From Clostridia bacterium (GTDB lineage: Bacteria; Bacillota; Clostridia; Oscillospirales; Acutalibacteraceae), in the NCBI GenBank assembly GCA_017435665.1, contig JAFSEP010000019.1:1-41649 (forward strand): a stretch of 41,649 bases of DNA. Direction: 5' to 3'. The position numbers were made by a program, and so were the translations under genes. The notes below the pieces were generated by a model. The model had not been told where the DNA came from, made no database searches, and saw only the letters and a list, made by a program, of their open reading frames with translations. How positions within the stretch are numbered: position 1 is the stretch's first letter; each line of letters begins with the position of its first letter. Below, one piece after another: positions 1-6,527 of the stretch.

Positions 1-365
1 CAAAAGCCGTCCCTGAAAGGAAATTCCCCTGTCAGGGGAAATGTCTGCAACGCAGACAAAAGGGTTCCGGTTTCTGGAAGAAAAGGGGGACCGCTTGCGG
101 TGGAAGGGTCGTTCCAATGCACAATTAAATGCAATGATTTCTGCAAGAGGCAAGGTTGTCTGCGGAGCGTTGGGATACCATCCCTGCGAGAGCATTTTGT
201 CGGCGGTATCTGACCAACGGTCAGCACTGACTGAGTCGGATAAAATCCGGAGCTTTGCTCCCCACAATTCTGCACTCTGCACTCTGCATTCTGCATTTAA
301 CCAAAGTTTACTGCATATAAATTAAAGAACTCTGCACATCAAAGGAAGTATAAGAACAAAGTCGG
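1..365. repeat. Dispersed hairpin-rich repeats upstream of the S1-domain gene
   Basis: No credible gene is seen here. The first 75 bases are a reverse-complement relative of the stretch at about 1690-1765: both hold a short hairpin beside a CCCCTGWCAGGGG palindrome and a GCTTTT end. Bases 205-298 are nearly identical to 11987-12079, sharing GACCAACGGTCAG, GGATAAAATCC and GGAGCTTTGCTCC palindromes followed by a 7-bp tandem array. A 95-codon open frame over 41-325 is made of repeat sequence and is not called. Confidence 0.75.
267..294. repeat. 7-bp tandem array, GCAGAAT family
   Basis: Four units with period 7 in plus orientation: ATTCTGC, ACTCTGC, ACTCTGC, ATTCTGC. Read on the minus strand this is GCAGAAT/GCAGAGT. 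On the minus strand the array is followed by TTGTGGGGAGC, the same junction seen at 12051 and 37578. Confidence 0.85.
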
Positions 366-389
366 GTGCAGCGACGGAAAGGGTTAAAA

Positions 390-1343
390 ATGAAAAAGTT
401 TATGCCGGAGGGCTGTCTCATCAACACAAAAGAAAATCAGACTGCGCTTATGTCAAAGGCAGGGCTGAAGGATGCTTATTACAGCAAACGCATACTTGAG
501 GCAAGGGCCGTTATGTGCGACAAGGACCATAATCTACACGTAGACCTGGGGATTATGAAGGGCATTATTCCCCGTGACGAGGGCGCAGTGGGTATTTCCG
601 AGGGCTCGGTGAGGGATATTGCGATTATCTCAAGAGTGAATAAACCCGTCTGCTTCAGGATAAGCGGATTTCAGGAGGACACCGCCGGCAATACCTACGC
701 TCTGCTTTCACGCAGACAGGTTCAGCAGGATTGTATAGATGAATATATTTCCCGTATGCGTCCGGGTGATATTATCGATGCAAAGGTGACTCATATGGAG
801 TCCTTCGGGGTATTTGCGGATATCGGTGCAGGCATAAGTGCCCTGATGCCCATTGACAGCATTTCCGTTTCCCGCATACCTCATCCCTCGGTGCGCTTCT
901 CCCCCGGCGATGATATAAAGGCCGTGGTCAGACAGCGGGACAGCGAAAACCGAATTACTCTCAGCTTTAAGGAGCTTCTCGGCACCTGGGAGCAGAACGC
1001 AGAGAGCTTTTCTCCCGGTGAAACCGTGCCCGGTATTATCCGTTCGGTTGAGAAATACGGTATCTTCGTTGAGCTGAAGCCCAATCTGGCAGGCCTTGCC
1101 GAATATGTCCCCGATGTTAAGCCGGGGCAGCACGCCAGCGTATATATCAAGTCGCTCATTCCCGAAAGGATGAAGATAAAGCTGATCATCGTGGACTCCT
1201 TCGATGCCGAATATCCCCGAAGCGATATTGAATACTTCGTAGAGGAGGGGCATATCGACAGATGGATCTATTCTCCCGAAAAATGCGAAAAGGTTATAGA
1301 AACCGAGTTTTCAGACGAGGAAAGAGATCTGATGGGGGCGTGA
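390..1343 (+). CDS. S1 RNA-binding domain protein (ribosomal protein S1-like)
   Basis: Predicted 317-residue protein built of S1-type OB-fold repeats. The clearest repeat is at about residues 129-195, beginning PGDIIDAKVTHMESFGVFAD and ending RITLSFKELLG. A more degenerate one precedes it (HVDLGIMKGIIPRDEGA), and a third follows (ETVPGIIRSVEKYGIFVEL). S1 repeats bind single-stranded RNA. Clostridial genomes often carry short S1-like proteins that are annotated as 30S protein S1 but are smaller than the four-to-six-repeat E. coli protein. The start at 390 is chosen over an in-frame ATG at 366 because GGAAAGGG lies just upstream of 390. The gene sits between dispersed repeats with no operon partner, so its precise role is not shown by context. 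Confidence 0.8.
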   Translation: MKKFMPEGCLINTKENQTALMSKAGLKDAYYSKRILEARAVMCDKDHNLHVDLGIMKGIIPRDEGAVGISEGSVRDIAIISRVNKPVCFRISGFQEDTAGNTYALLSRRQVQQDCIDEYISRMRPGDIIDAKVTHMESFGVFADIGAGISALMPIDSISVSRIPHPSVRFSPGDDIKAVVRQRDSENRITLSFKELLGTWEQNAESFSPGETVPGIIRSVEKYGIFVELKPNLAGLAEYVPDVKPGQHASVYIKSLIPERMKIKLIIVDSFDAEYPRSDIEYFVEEGHIDRWIYSPEKCEKVIETEFSDEERDLMGA

Positions 1344-1853
1344 GTTAAATGCAGAATGCAGAGTGCAGAATGCAGAAGGTGCCCCTTCAGTCGCAAAGCG
1401 ACAGCTTTCGTTCCACGAACGGGAACCCTCTTGTCACATTCGTGACATTCTCCCTAACAGGGAGATTTCCCTAAAGGGGACGCCGAATAAGCCTGCTCCT
1501 TTAGAGGAAGGGGGTCAAAAGCCTCTCCTGAAAGGAGAGGTGGCACAGCGTTAGCTGTGACGGAGAGGTGCTCAAACGGCACACTCGTGCCGAGGTAAAC
1601 AGGGGTTCAGCAGAAACCACCCAACGCCGAAGGCGTTGTATAGGAACCTCTCCGTCTGCTCCCGACGGTCGCAACCACCTTTTCCTCCGGAAACGGGAAC
1701 CCCCTCGTCACATTCGTGACACTTCCCCTGACAGGGGGAATTCCCTTTCAGGAGAGGCTTTTAAAAGGGTTAATCCTGCTTTTCCAAAATTTTCTGTTTT
1801 CGGTTTTAAATTTTTTATTTGTTTTGCGCCATAATATGAAGGGTGAAAATCAA
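1344..1853. repeat. Composite dispersed repeat region, multiple hairpins, no gene
   Basis: This 510-base gap holds repeat DNA. Bases 1425-1480 (AACCCTCTTGTCACATTCG and the CTCCCTAACAGGGAG palindrome) recur almost unchanged, inverted, at 5351-5420. Bases 1700-1765 are a related copy. In between are small perfect hairpins: ACAGC/GCTGT, GGCAC/GTGCC and CAACGCC/GGCGTTG. An 11-bp perfect inverted pair, GACGGAGAGGT at 1559 and ACCTCTCCGTC at 1646, encloses two of them. At 1787-1821 a degenerate period-7 array (AAATTTT, CTGTTTT, CGGTTTT, AAATTTT) closes the element. Open frames at 1363-1554 and 1568-1834 are repeat translations and are not called. Confidence 0.75.
1351..1378. repeat. 7-bp tandem array, GCAGAAT family
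   Basis: GCAGAAT, GCAGAGT, GCAGAAT, GCAGAAG in a row, starting 7 bases after the stop codon of the S1-domain gene. It is followed by GTGCCCCTTCAGTC, a junction resembling the one after the array at 5276 (GAGCCCCCTCAGTC). Confidence 0.85.
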
Positions 1854-2546
1854 ATGGATGCAAAAACAAAGAAAATTATCAGAATTATAAGCCTGACCGT
1901 TGCGGCGGTTATGAGTATGTTTCTGGTTGTTACCCTTGTTCAGTATAACGGACAGTCCGAGGAGAGCGTTCAGGTCTTGTCTAAGCTGGGGTCACGGGGT
2001 GATGAGGTCAGGGCGATTCAGAAGAAGCTGAAATCCTTGGGCTTTTACACAGGCTCCGTTGACGGTATCTACGGCGTGGGCACAAGGAATGCGGTAAGAG
2101 CCTTTCAGCGAAGCTGCGGAATTACCGCTGACGGTATAGCCGGGCCGAAAACCCTGCTCTATCTGGGGCTTGATAACAGCTCATCGTCGCTTTCCACAGC
2201 CGATGTAAACCTTCTTGCAAAAATTATTTCTGCAGAGGCAAGAGGAGAAAGCTATACGGGTCAGGTTGCCGTAGGAGCCGTGGTGCTCAACCGTGTATCA
2301 AGCTCGTCATTTCCCGACACGGTATCGGGAGTGGTGTATCAGCGTGGAGCCTTTGATGCAGTCAGGGACTCAAACTGGACAAAGCCCGTTGCGGCTTCAG
2401 CCAGAAAAGCGGCTCAGGATGCCATAAACGGCTGGGACCCTACGGGAGGAGCCCTGTATTACTATAACCCGGCAAAGACCTCAAACAAGTGGATGCTTGC
2501 CCGACCTGTTATAAAAACCATAGGAAATCACGTATTCTGTAAATAA
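1854..2546 (+). CDS. sleB: SleB-like spore cortex-lytic / cell wall hydrolase
   Basis: Predicted 230-residue exported enzyme. An N-terminal signal anchor is visible (IISLTVAAVMSMFLVVTLV, about residues 9-27). Next comes a peptidoglycan-binding type 1 domain (LGSRGDEVRAIQKKLKSLGF to AGPKTLLYLGL), then the hydrolase-2 (SleB/CwlJ) catalytic domain starting NLLAKIISAEARGE. The Glu of the SAEARGE motif matches the catalytic Glu of this family. Length and domain order match SleB, which cleaves spore cortex peptidoglycan at muramic-delta-lactam during germination. The start at 1854 is preferred over 1836 or earlier because AAGGGTG precedes it. No ypeB follows; the next gene is an unrelated regulator. 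A housekeeping wall-hydrolase role is the alternative. Confidence 0.88.
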   Translation: MDAKTKKIIRIISLTVAAVMSMFLVVTLVQYNGQSEESVQVLSKLGSRGDEVRAIQKKLKSLGFYTGSVDGIYGVGTRNAVRAFQRSCGITADGIAGPKTLLYLGLDNSSSSLSTADVNLLAKIISAEARGESYTGQVAVGAVVLNRVSSSSFPDTVSGVVYQRGAFDAVRDSNWTKPVAASARKAAQDAINGWDPTGGALYYYNPAKTSNKWMLARPVIKTIGNHVFCK

Positions 2547-2548
2547 GA

Positions 2549-2586
2549 AAAAACCGCTGAAGCCGGCGAAGGCTCCAGCGGTTTTT
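2549..2586 (+). terminator. Rho-independent terminator of sleB
   Basis: CCGCTG and AGCC pair with GGCT and CAGCGG around a GGCGAA loop, with A6 before the stem and T5 after it. It starts two bases after the sleB stop codon. Confidence 0.9.
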
Positions 2587-2620
2587 CGTGTCGCAGCAAA
2601 GAGATGCATAAAAGCATTAT

Positions 2621-2680
2621 ACTACTCTTGTGTAGTAAAGTCAATAGTACAGATAAGTTGTATTGTAAAATAAGTACAAC
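2621..2680 (+). promoter_or_regulatory. Possible operator region of the XRE regulator
   Basis: Two inverted repeats precede the small regulator: ACTAC-N6-GTAGT at 2621-2636 and GTTGTA-N12-TACAAC at 2657-2680. Paired palindromes next to an XRE gene are typical autoregulatory operators. Assignment is by position and symmetry only. Confidence 0.4.
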
Positions 2681-2701
2681 AAAACGACAGGAGTTACAGT
2701 T

Positions 2702-2908
2702 ATGAATTATCAGCAAAGAATACGAGATCTGAGAACAGACCACGACCTTACGCAAAAGGAGGTTGCAGAAGCTCTGAACACAAGCCAGAGAGTATACAGC
2801 AGATACGAAACGGGCTTTTCCGAAATGCCTATCAGACATCTTATAACCTTGTGCAAATATTACAACGTCAGCGCCGATTATATTCTCGGTCTGACTGATG
2901 ATACATAA
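2702..2908 (+). CDS. Small XRE-family HTH transcriptional regulator
   Basis: A 68-residue protein that is essentially one Cro/C1-type helix-turn-helix domain: IRDLRTDHDLTQKEVAEALN, then TSQRVYSRYETG as recognition region, ending SADYILGLTD, the usual finish of this family. It has no sensory or effector domain. AGGAG lies 8 bases before the ATG. It stands alone between the sleB terminator and the EF-G-like gene. Inverted repeats just upstream suggest it represses itself; its other targets cannot be told from sequence. Confidence 0.85.
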   Translation: MNYQQRIRDLRTDHDLTQKEVAEALNTSQRVYSRYETGFSEMPIRHLITLCKYYNVSADYILGLTDDT

Positions 2909-3037
2909 TTTAATTGTGTCCTAAACTTATATTTTATACCGATTTTTCCGTCTTTTCGGCAAAACAGACAAAACATTCCTGCTTTAATCTATTAAAACAA
3001 CCTTTATTTTTGTAAATATTACTGAAATTATATAAAA

Positions 3038-3079
3038 TTGACAAAAATTCTTGAAATCAACGGATAATTATGTTAATAT
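3038..3079 (+). promoter_or_regulatory. Candidate promoter for the EF-G-like gene
   Basis: TTGACA at 3038 and TTGAAA at 3051 are -35 candidates. GATAAT at 3063 and TAATAT at 3074 are -10 candidates; TTGAAA-N17-TAATAT has the best spacing. The rest of the 257-base gap (2909-3165) is AT-rich with no other structure seen. Confidence 0.4.
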
Positions 3080-3165
3080 TATTCGTAAGCTGCACTAAAA
3101 GTACGCTTCAAATTGCAGCAAAGAAATTTGAGTACAATCAGGATGATTGTAAGGAGGCTAATTTG

Positions 3166-5232
3166 ATGAAAACATATGATATTAAGGATATCAGAAACGT
3201 AGTTATCGCCGGTCATGGCGGAAAGGGTAAGACCACACTTGCAGAAGCAATGCTCTACGTTGCAGGTGCAAACGATAGATTGGGACGTGTAACAGACGGA
3301 AACACAGTAACAGACTTTGACGCAGAGGAAAGAAAGCGTCACTTCTCCGTTTCCACAGCAGTTGCTCCTCTTGAATGGAACAACACAAAAATCAACCTTC
3401 TCGACACTCCGGGTAAGTTTGACTTTGCCGGCGGTATGAGTGAGGGTATGCGTGCTGCTGAGACAGTTCTTATCGTTACTTCGGCAGGCAGCGGCTACGA
3501 CGTAGGTGCTGAAAAGGCATTCTCACTTGCACACAAATACGGTCTTTCAATTTTCTTCGCAGTTACAAAGTGCGATGCTGAAAACCGTGATTTCTATAAG
3601 ACATTCAATGCATTACAGGAAGAAATCGGAACAAAGGTATGCCCCGTTGTTGTACCCTATATGGTAGACGGAAAGATCGCTGCATATTGTAACCTTTGCA
3701 ACGGCAAGGCTTTCAAGTATGAAAACAACGAAAAGGTATATGTTGACTTCCCCCAGGATGATAAGATTGAGGAAATGAAGGGTCTTCTTGCAGAAGCAGT
3801 TGCAACTGTTGACGAAGAGCTTATGGAAAAGTTCTTTGAAGGCGAAGCTCTCACAAAGGAAGAAATCATCCGTGGTCTTACAGCAGGTGTTGAGCAGGGT
3901 GAAATCTATCCCGTATACGCTTGCTCAGGCTATAATGCAGAAGCTATCGGTCTTATTCTTGACGCTCTTGTATATTCAGCACAGAGCCCTGCAGCAGGCT
4001 CAGGCGAAAAGGTTGTAAGAAACGATAAGGAAGAAAGACTTCCCTTCGATCCCAACGGTCCTCTTGCAGCAGTCTGCTTCAAGACGGTTGCTGACCCCTT
4101 CGTTGGTAAGATGTCATACATAAAGGTTCTTTCAGGTAAGATTACTTCTGACACTCCCGCCTTCAACGAGCGTACAGGCAAGAGTGAAAGAATGGGTAAG
4201 ATCGTTTCTATCAAGGGCGGCAAGACAGAGGACATCAAGGAAATCGTAGCAGGTGATATCGGTGTTATCACAAAGCTTGAAGGCATCAAGACAGGTGACA
4301 CTATCTGCTCAGCAAACGATGTTATCAAGATGGGCAGCGTTAAGTTCCCCGCACCCTGTCTTTCAATGGCAGTTGTTGTAAACAAGAAGGGCGAGGAAGA
4401 AAAGGTTGCCGCAGGTCTCCTCAGACTTATGGAAGAGGATCCCACAATCACATTTGAAACAAACACAGAAACAAGAGAGCAGATTCTCTCAGGTCTCGGT
4501 GAACAGCACCTTGACATTATTGTTTCCAAGTTAAAGGCAAAGTTCGGCGTTGAAGTAACTCTCAAGACACCTAAGGTTGCATACAGAGAAGCTATCAGAA
4601 AGACTGTTTCCGTTCAGGGCAGACATAAGAAGCAGTCAGGCGGTCACGGTCAGTTCGGTGATGTTTGGATCCGCTTCGAGCCCGCAGAGTGCGACGATCT
4701 TATCTTCGAGACAGAGGTTGTCGGCGGCGCAGTTCCCAAGAACTTCTTCCCTGCAGTTGAAAAGGGTCTTCGTGAATGCATTCAGAAGGGCGTTATGGCA
4801 GGCTATCCCATGGTAGGTCTCAAGGCTGTTCTCTATGACGGCTCATACCATCCCGTTGACTCATCTGAAATGGCATTCAAGACAGCAGCTTCACTTGCAT
4901 ATAAGGCAGCTATTCCTCAGGCTAACCCCTCAATCCTTGAACCCATCGGTACACTCAAGGCTTATATGCCCAATGATAACCTTGGTGACATTATGGGCGA
5001 CATCACAAAGAGACGTGGTGCTGTTCTCGGTATGGGTCCTGCAGAAGAGCCTAAGATGCAGGAGCTTGTTGCTGAGGTTCCCATGGCTGAAATGGGCGAC
5101 TTCGCAGTTGTTCTTCGTTCAATCACAGCAGGCAGAGGATACTTCTCACTTGAGTTTGCACGTTATCAGGATGCTCCGGCACAGATAGCACAGAAGGTTA
5201 TTGAAGAAGCAAAGGCAGAAATGGACGACTGA
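3166..5232 (+). CDS. EF-G-like translational GTPase (EF-G2 type)
   Basis: Predicted 688-residue protein with the full EF-G domain order. G1 is GHGGKGKTT (residues 16-24), G3 is DTPGKFDF (80-87) and the NKxD-equivalent is TKCD. Domain II, III, IV and V signatures follow, including GGHGQFGDVWIRFEP and the GRGYFSLEFARY end. G1 and G3 differ from canonical EF-G (AHIDAGKTT, DTPGHVDF) and match the EF-G2/FusA2 group, which often lacks a clear translocation role. At residue 84 Lys replaces the His that activates hydrolytic water in EF-G/EF-Tu. The start at 3166 is fixed by GGAGG nine bases upstream; the frame extends further 5' without an RBS. Even, biased codon use suggests high expression. Confidence 0.87.
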   Translation: MKTYDIKDIRNVVIAGHGGKGKTTLAEAMLYVAGANDRLGRVTDGNTVTDFDAEERKRHFSVSTAVAPLEWNNTKINLLDTPGKFDFAGGMSEGMRAAETVLIVTSAGSGYDVGAEKAFSLAHKYGLSIFFAVTKCDAENRDFYKTFNALQEEIGTKVCPVVVPYMVDGKIAAYCNLCNGKAFKYENNEKVYVDFPQDDKIEEMKGLLAEAVATVDEELMEKFFEGEALTKEEIIRGLTAGVEQGEIYPVYACSGYNAEAIGLILDALVYSAQSPAAGSGEKVVRNDKEERLPFDPNGPLAAVCFKTVADPFVGKMSYIKVLSGKITSDTPAFNERTGKSERMGKIVSIKGGKTEDIKEIVAGDIGVITKLEGIKTGDTICSANDVIKMGSVKFPAPCLSMAVVVNKKGEEEKVAAGLLRLMEEDPTITFETNTETREQILSGLGEQHLDIIVSKLKAKFGVEVTLKTPKVAYREAIRKTVSVQGRHKKQSGGHGQFGDVWIRFEPAECDDLIFETEVVGGAVPKNFFPAVEKGLRECIQKGVMAGYPMVGLKAVLYDGSYHPVDSSEMAFKTAASLAYKAAIPQANPSILEPIGTLKAYMPNDNLGDIMGDITKRRGAVLGMGPAEEPKMQELVAEVPMAEMGDFAVVLRSITAGRGYFSLEFARYQDAPAQIAQKVIEEAKAEMDD

Positions 5233-5237
5233 TATAA

Positions 5238-5265
5238 TTAAAAGGGCGGGTTACCGCCCTTTTAA
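5238..5265 (+). terminator. Rho-independent terminator of the EF-G-like gene
   Basis: Perfect stem TTAAAAGGGCGG/CCGCCCTTTTAA with a GTTA loop, five bases after the stop codon. A- and T-rich flanks would allow function on both strands. Confidence 0.92.
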
Positions 5266-5275
5266 TAATGAAAAA

Positions 5276-5296
5276 TTGAAAATGGAAAGTGGAAAA
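5276..5296. repeat. 7-bp tandem array, TGGAAAA family (left edge of element)
   Basis: TTGAAAA, TGGAAAG, TGGAAAA in a row. It is followed by GAGCCCCCTCAGTC and the repeat core. A matching array in the same orientation closes the element at 5435. Confidence 0.85.
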
Positions 5297-5434
5297 TGAG
5301 CCCCCTCAGTCTTTGACTTCGTCAAATCCAGCTCCCCCTAAAAGGGGAGCCATAAAAAATCTGTCCCCTTTAGGAAATCTACCTGTTAGGGAGAATGTCA
5401 CGAATGTGACAAGAGGGTTTATACAAATTAAAAA
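5297..5434. repeat. Dispersed repeat core between two 7-bp arrays
   Basis: Hairpins TTTGACTTCGTCAAA and CTCCCCCTAAAAGGGGAG are followed by CCTGTTAGGGAG and GTCACGAATGTGAC. On the minus strand the last 70 bases match 1425-1480 closely, making this an inverted copy of that core. No gene is seen. Confidence 0.8.
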
Positions 5435-5455
5435 TGGAAAGTGGAAAATGGAAAA
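5435..5455. repeat. 7-bp tandem array abutting the start of the next gene
   Basis: TGGAAAG, TGGAAAA, TGGAAAA, then TGAATC. The final A of the array is the first base of the likely ATG at 5455, and the units supply the only purine-rich stretch available as a ribosome binding site. Confidence 0.85.
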
Positions 5456-5943
5456 TGAATCAAGAATACTATAATCGACTTTATGCTAAAGCAAAAAAGG
5501 CTATCGGCGACCATACGCCCTTGAAAGCGGATTGCGGTCAGCTTTGCGGCGGAGCCTGCTGCAAGGGTGACGAGAATACGGGGATGCTGCTGTTTCCCTT
5601 TGAAGAAACAACCCTTGAAAGAAAAAGCGCAGGGGACAGAACATTAGCGGTTTGTAACGGGTACTGTAACCGGGATGAGCGTCCTCTCAGCTGTATGATA
5701 TTTCCGTTTTTTCCCTGCATTGATGAAAACGGAGAAATAACGGCAAGGCCCGATTTGCGGGGCATGCCTGTCTGCCCTATGTTAAGCCACAGGGAAGAAA
5801 TTTCCTTCGATACGGTGTTTCTCCGTCGGGTGGCAAGGGTAGGCAGAATACTATCAAGAGATAAAGAAAGCAGACAGATGATAGAGGAAATCAGTAGAGA
5901 GATTTCAGATTATGAAAAGATGCAAAAGCTTTTCGGAAAATAA
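5455..5943 (+). CDS. Cysteine-rich protein, YkgJ-like putative metal-chelating family
   Basis: A 162-residue protein with nine or more Cys. CGQLCGGACC lies at residues 27-36, CNGYC at 67-71, then RPLSCMIFPFFPC (77-88) and a late CP (107). The spacing CxxxCxxxCC followed by RPxxCxxFPF resembles the YkgJ/CxxCxxCC family, proposed to chelate zinc or iron; the biochemical role of that family is unproven. No signal peptide or membrane segment is visible, so it is probably cytosolic. The frame is open back to an ATG at 5434, but those seven codons are only the heptamer array, so 5455 is preferred. It is bounded by a repeat element upstream and a terminator downstream. Confidence 0.65.
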   Translation: MNQEYYNRLYAKAKKAIGDHTPLKADCGQLCGGACCKGDENTGMLLFPFEETTLERKSAGDRTLAVCNGYCNRDERPLSCMIFPFFPCIDENGEITARPDLRGMPVCPMLSHREEISFDTVFLRRVARVGRILSRDKESRQMIEEISREISDYEKMQKLFGK

Positions 5944-5951
5944 AACCAAAA

Positions 5952-5987
5952 GGACAAGCCCGAGCAATATTTTGCAAGGCTTGTCCC
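5952..5987. terminator. Terminator between convergent genes
   Basis: GGACAAGCC (5952-5960) pairs with GGCTTGTCC (5979-5987), with A-rich left and T-rich right flanks. It lies between the YkgJ-like gene (plus) and the hydrolase gene (minus), so it can serve both. Confidence 0.75.
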
Positions 5988-5991
5988 TTCA

Positions 5992-6019
5992 TTTTCCATT
6001 TTCCTTTTTCAATTTTCAA
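5992..6019. repeat. 7-bp tandem array overlapping the 3' end of a gene
   Basis: TTTTCCA, TTTTCCT, TTTTCAA, TTTTCAA on plus; TTGAAAA/TGGAAAA on minus. The last two units overlap the final codons and the TGA stop of the minus-strand hydrolase gene. Confidence 0.85.
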
Positions 6020-6527
6020 TCTGAACCTGGCACATTTTCATGGCATTGAGTGCGTTTTCGTGGCTTTCCGTTGTCACGCCTGCACAACAGTCGGCGTGTA
6101 CCACGATTTCACTTTCAGGCAGAGCTGCCTTTGTAAGCATAACGTTTGATATAACGCAAATGTCTGTGCAAAGCCCCACAAAGTGTATCTCGTCATAATT
6201 GCCCTCTTTAAGATAAGCAGCCAAATCCTCGCTGCCGAAGGTGGGCTTTCTGAAGACCTTGTATTCCTTGCTTTCCAGGGCTTTTTCAACCTCAGGGCAC
6301 AACTGCCAGCCCTCGGTATTTTCAATGCAGTGCTTAACGGGGAGCATCCTGCCCTCCTTGGTTTCAAGGTAGTTTTCGTAGTGTGTGTCATAGGTGCAGA
6401 CGATTTCTCCCTGCCAAGCCTCTATCATTTTCACCACATTACCGACGATTGCTTTTGCATCCTCACTTCCGAGACTGCCCGACACAAAGTCGTTCTGCAT
6501 ATCAACCACAACTAAAAGCTTATACAT
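6009..6527 (-). CDS. Nicotinamidase/isochorismatase-family cysteine hydrolase
   Basis: A 172-residue cytosolic hydrolase of the isochorismatase fold. The catalytic triad can be read off: Asp9 in VVVDMQNDF, Lys94 in FRKPTFGS and Cys124 in GLCTDICV. The YDTH and KHCIENTEGWQL segments supply the metal-site His/Asp typical of nicotinamidases (nicotinamide to nicotinate, NAD salvage). Related enzymes hydrolyse isochorismate or other amides, so substrate is inferred. The ATG at 6527 is preferred to a GTG nine bases upstream because GGAGAG is correctly spaced only for the ATG. It overlaps the end of the upstream methyltransferase by 8 bases, so the two are translationally coupled. Its stop codon lies inside a 7-bp tandem array. 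Confidence 0.82.
   Translation of the reverse strand: MYKLLVVVDMQNDFVSGSLGSEDAKAIVGNVVKMIEAWQGEIVCTYDTHYENYLETKEGRMLPVKHCIENTEGWQLCPEVEKALESKEYKVFRKPTFGSEDLAAYLKEGNYDEIHFVGLCTDICVISNVMLTKAALPESEIVVHADCCAGVTTESHENALNAMKMCQVQIEN

Noticed and set aside
267-298. CRISPR-like array
   Set aside because: The repeats are 7-bp direct tandem units without spacers, and no cas gene is in the window.
41-325. 94-codon plus-strand open frame
   Set aside because: It lies fully in dispersed repeat sequence, has no ribosome binding site, and its second half is the same repeat found at 11987-12079.
708-1253. 181-codon minus-strand frame
   Set aside because: It is antisense to the S1-domain gene, has no motif or ribosome binding site, and the plus frame has clear S1 repeats.
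1363-1834. Two plus-strand open frames of 63 and 88 codons
   Set aside because: They are translations of hairpin repeats (1425-1480 and 1690-1765 copies), without start signals.
2528-2839. 103-codon minus-strand frame
   Set aside because: It spans the sleB terminator and is antisense to the XRE gene; no start signal.
3930-4565. 211-codon minus-strand frame
   Set aside because: Shadow of the EF-G-like gene, whose plus-strand motifs are continuous.
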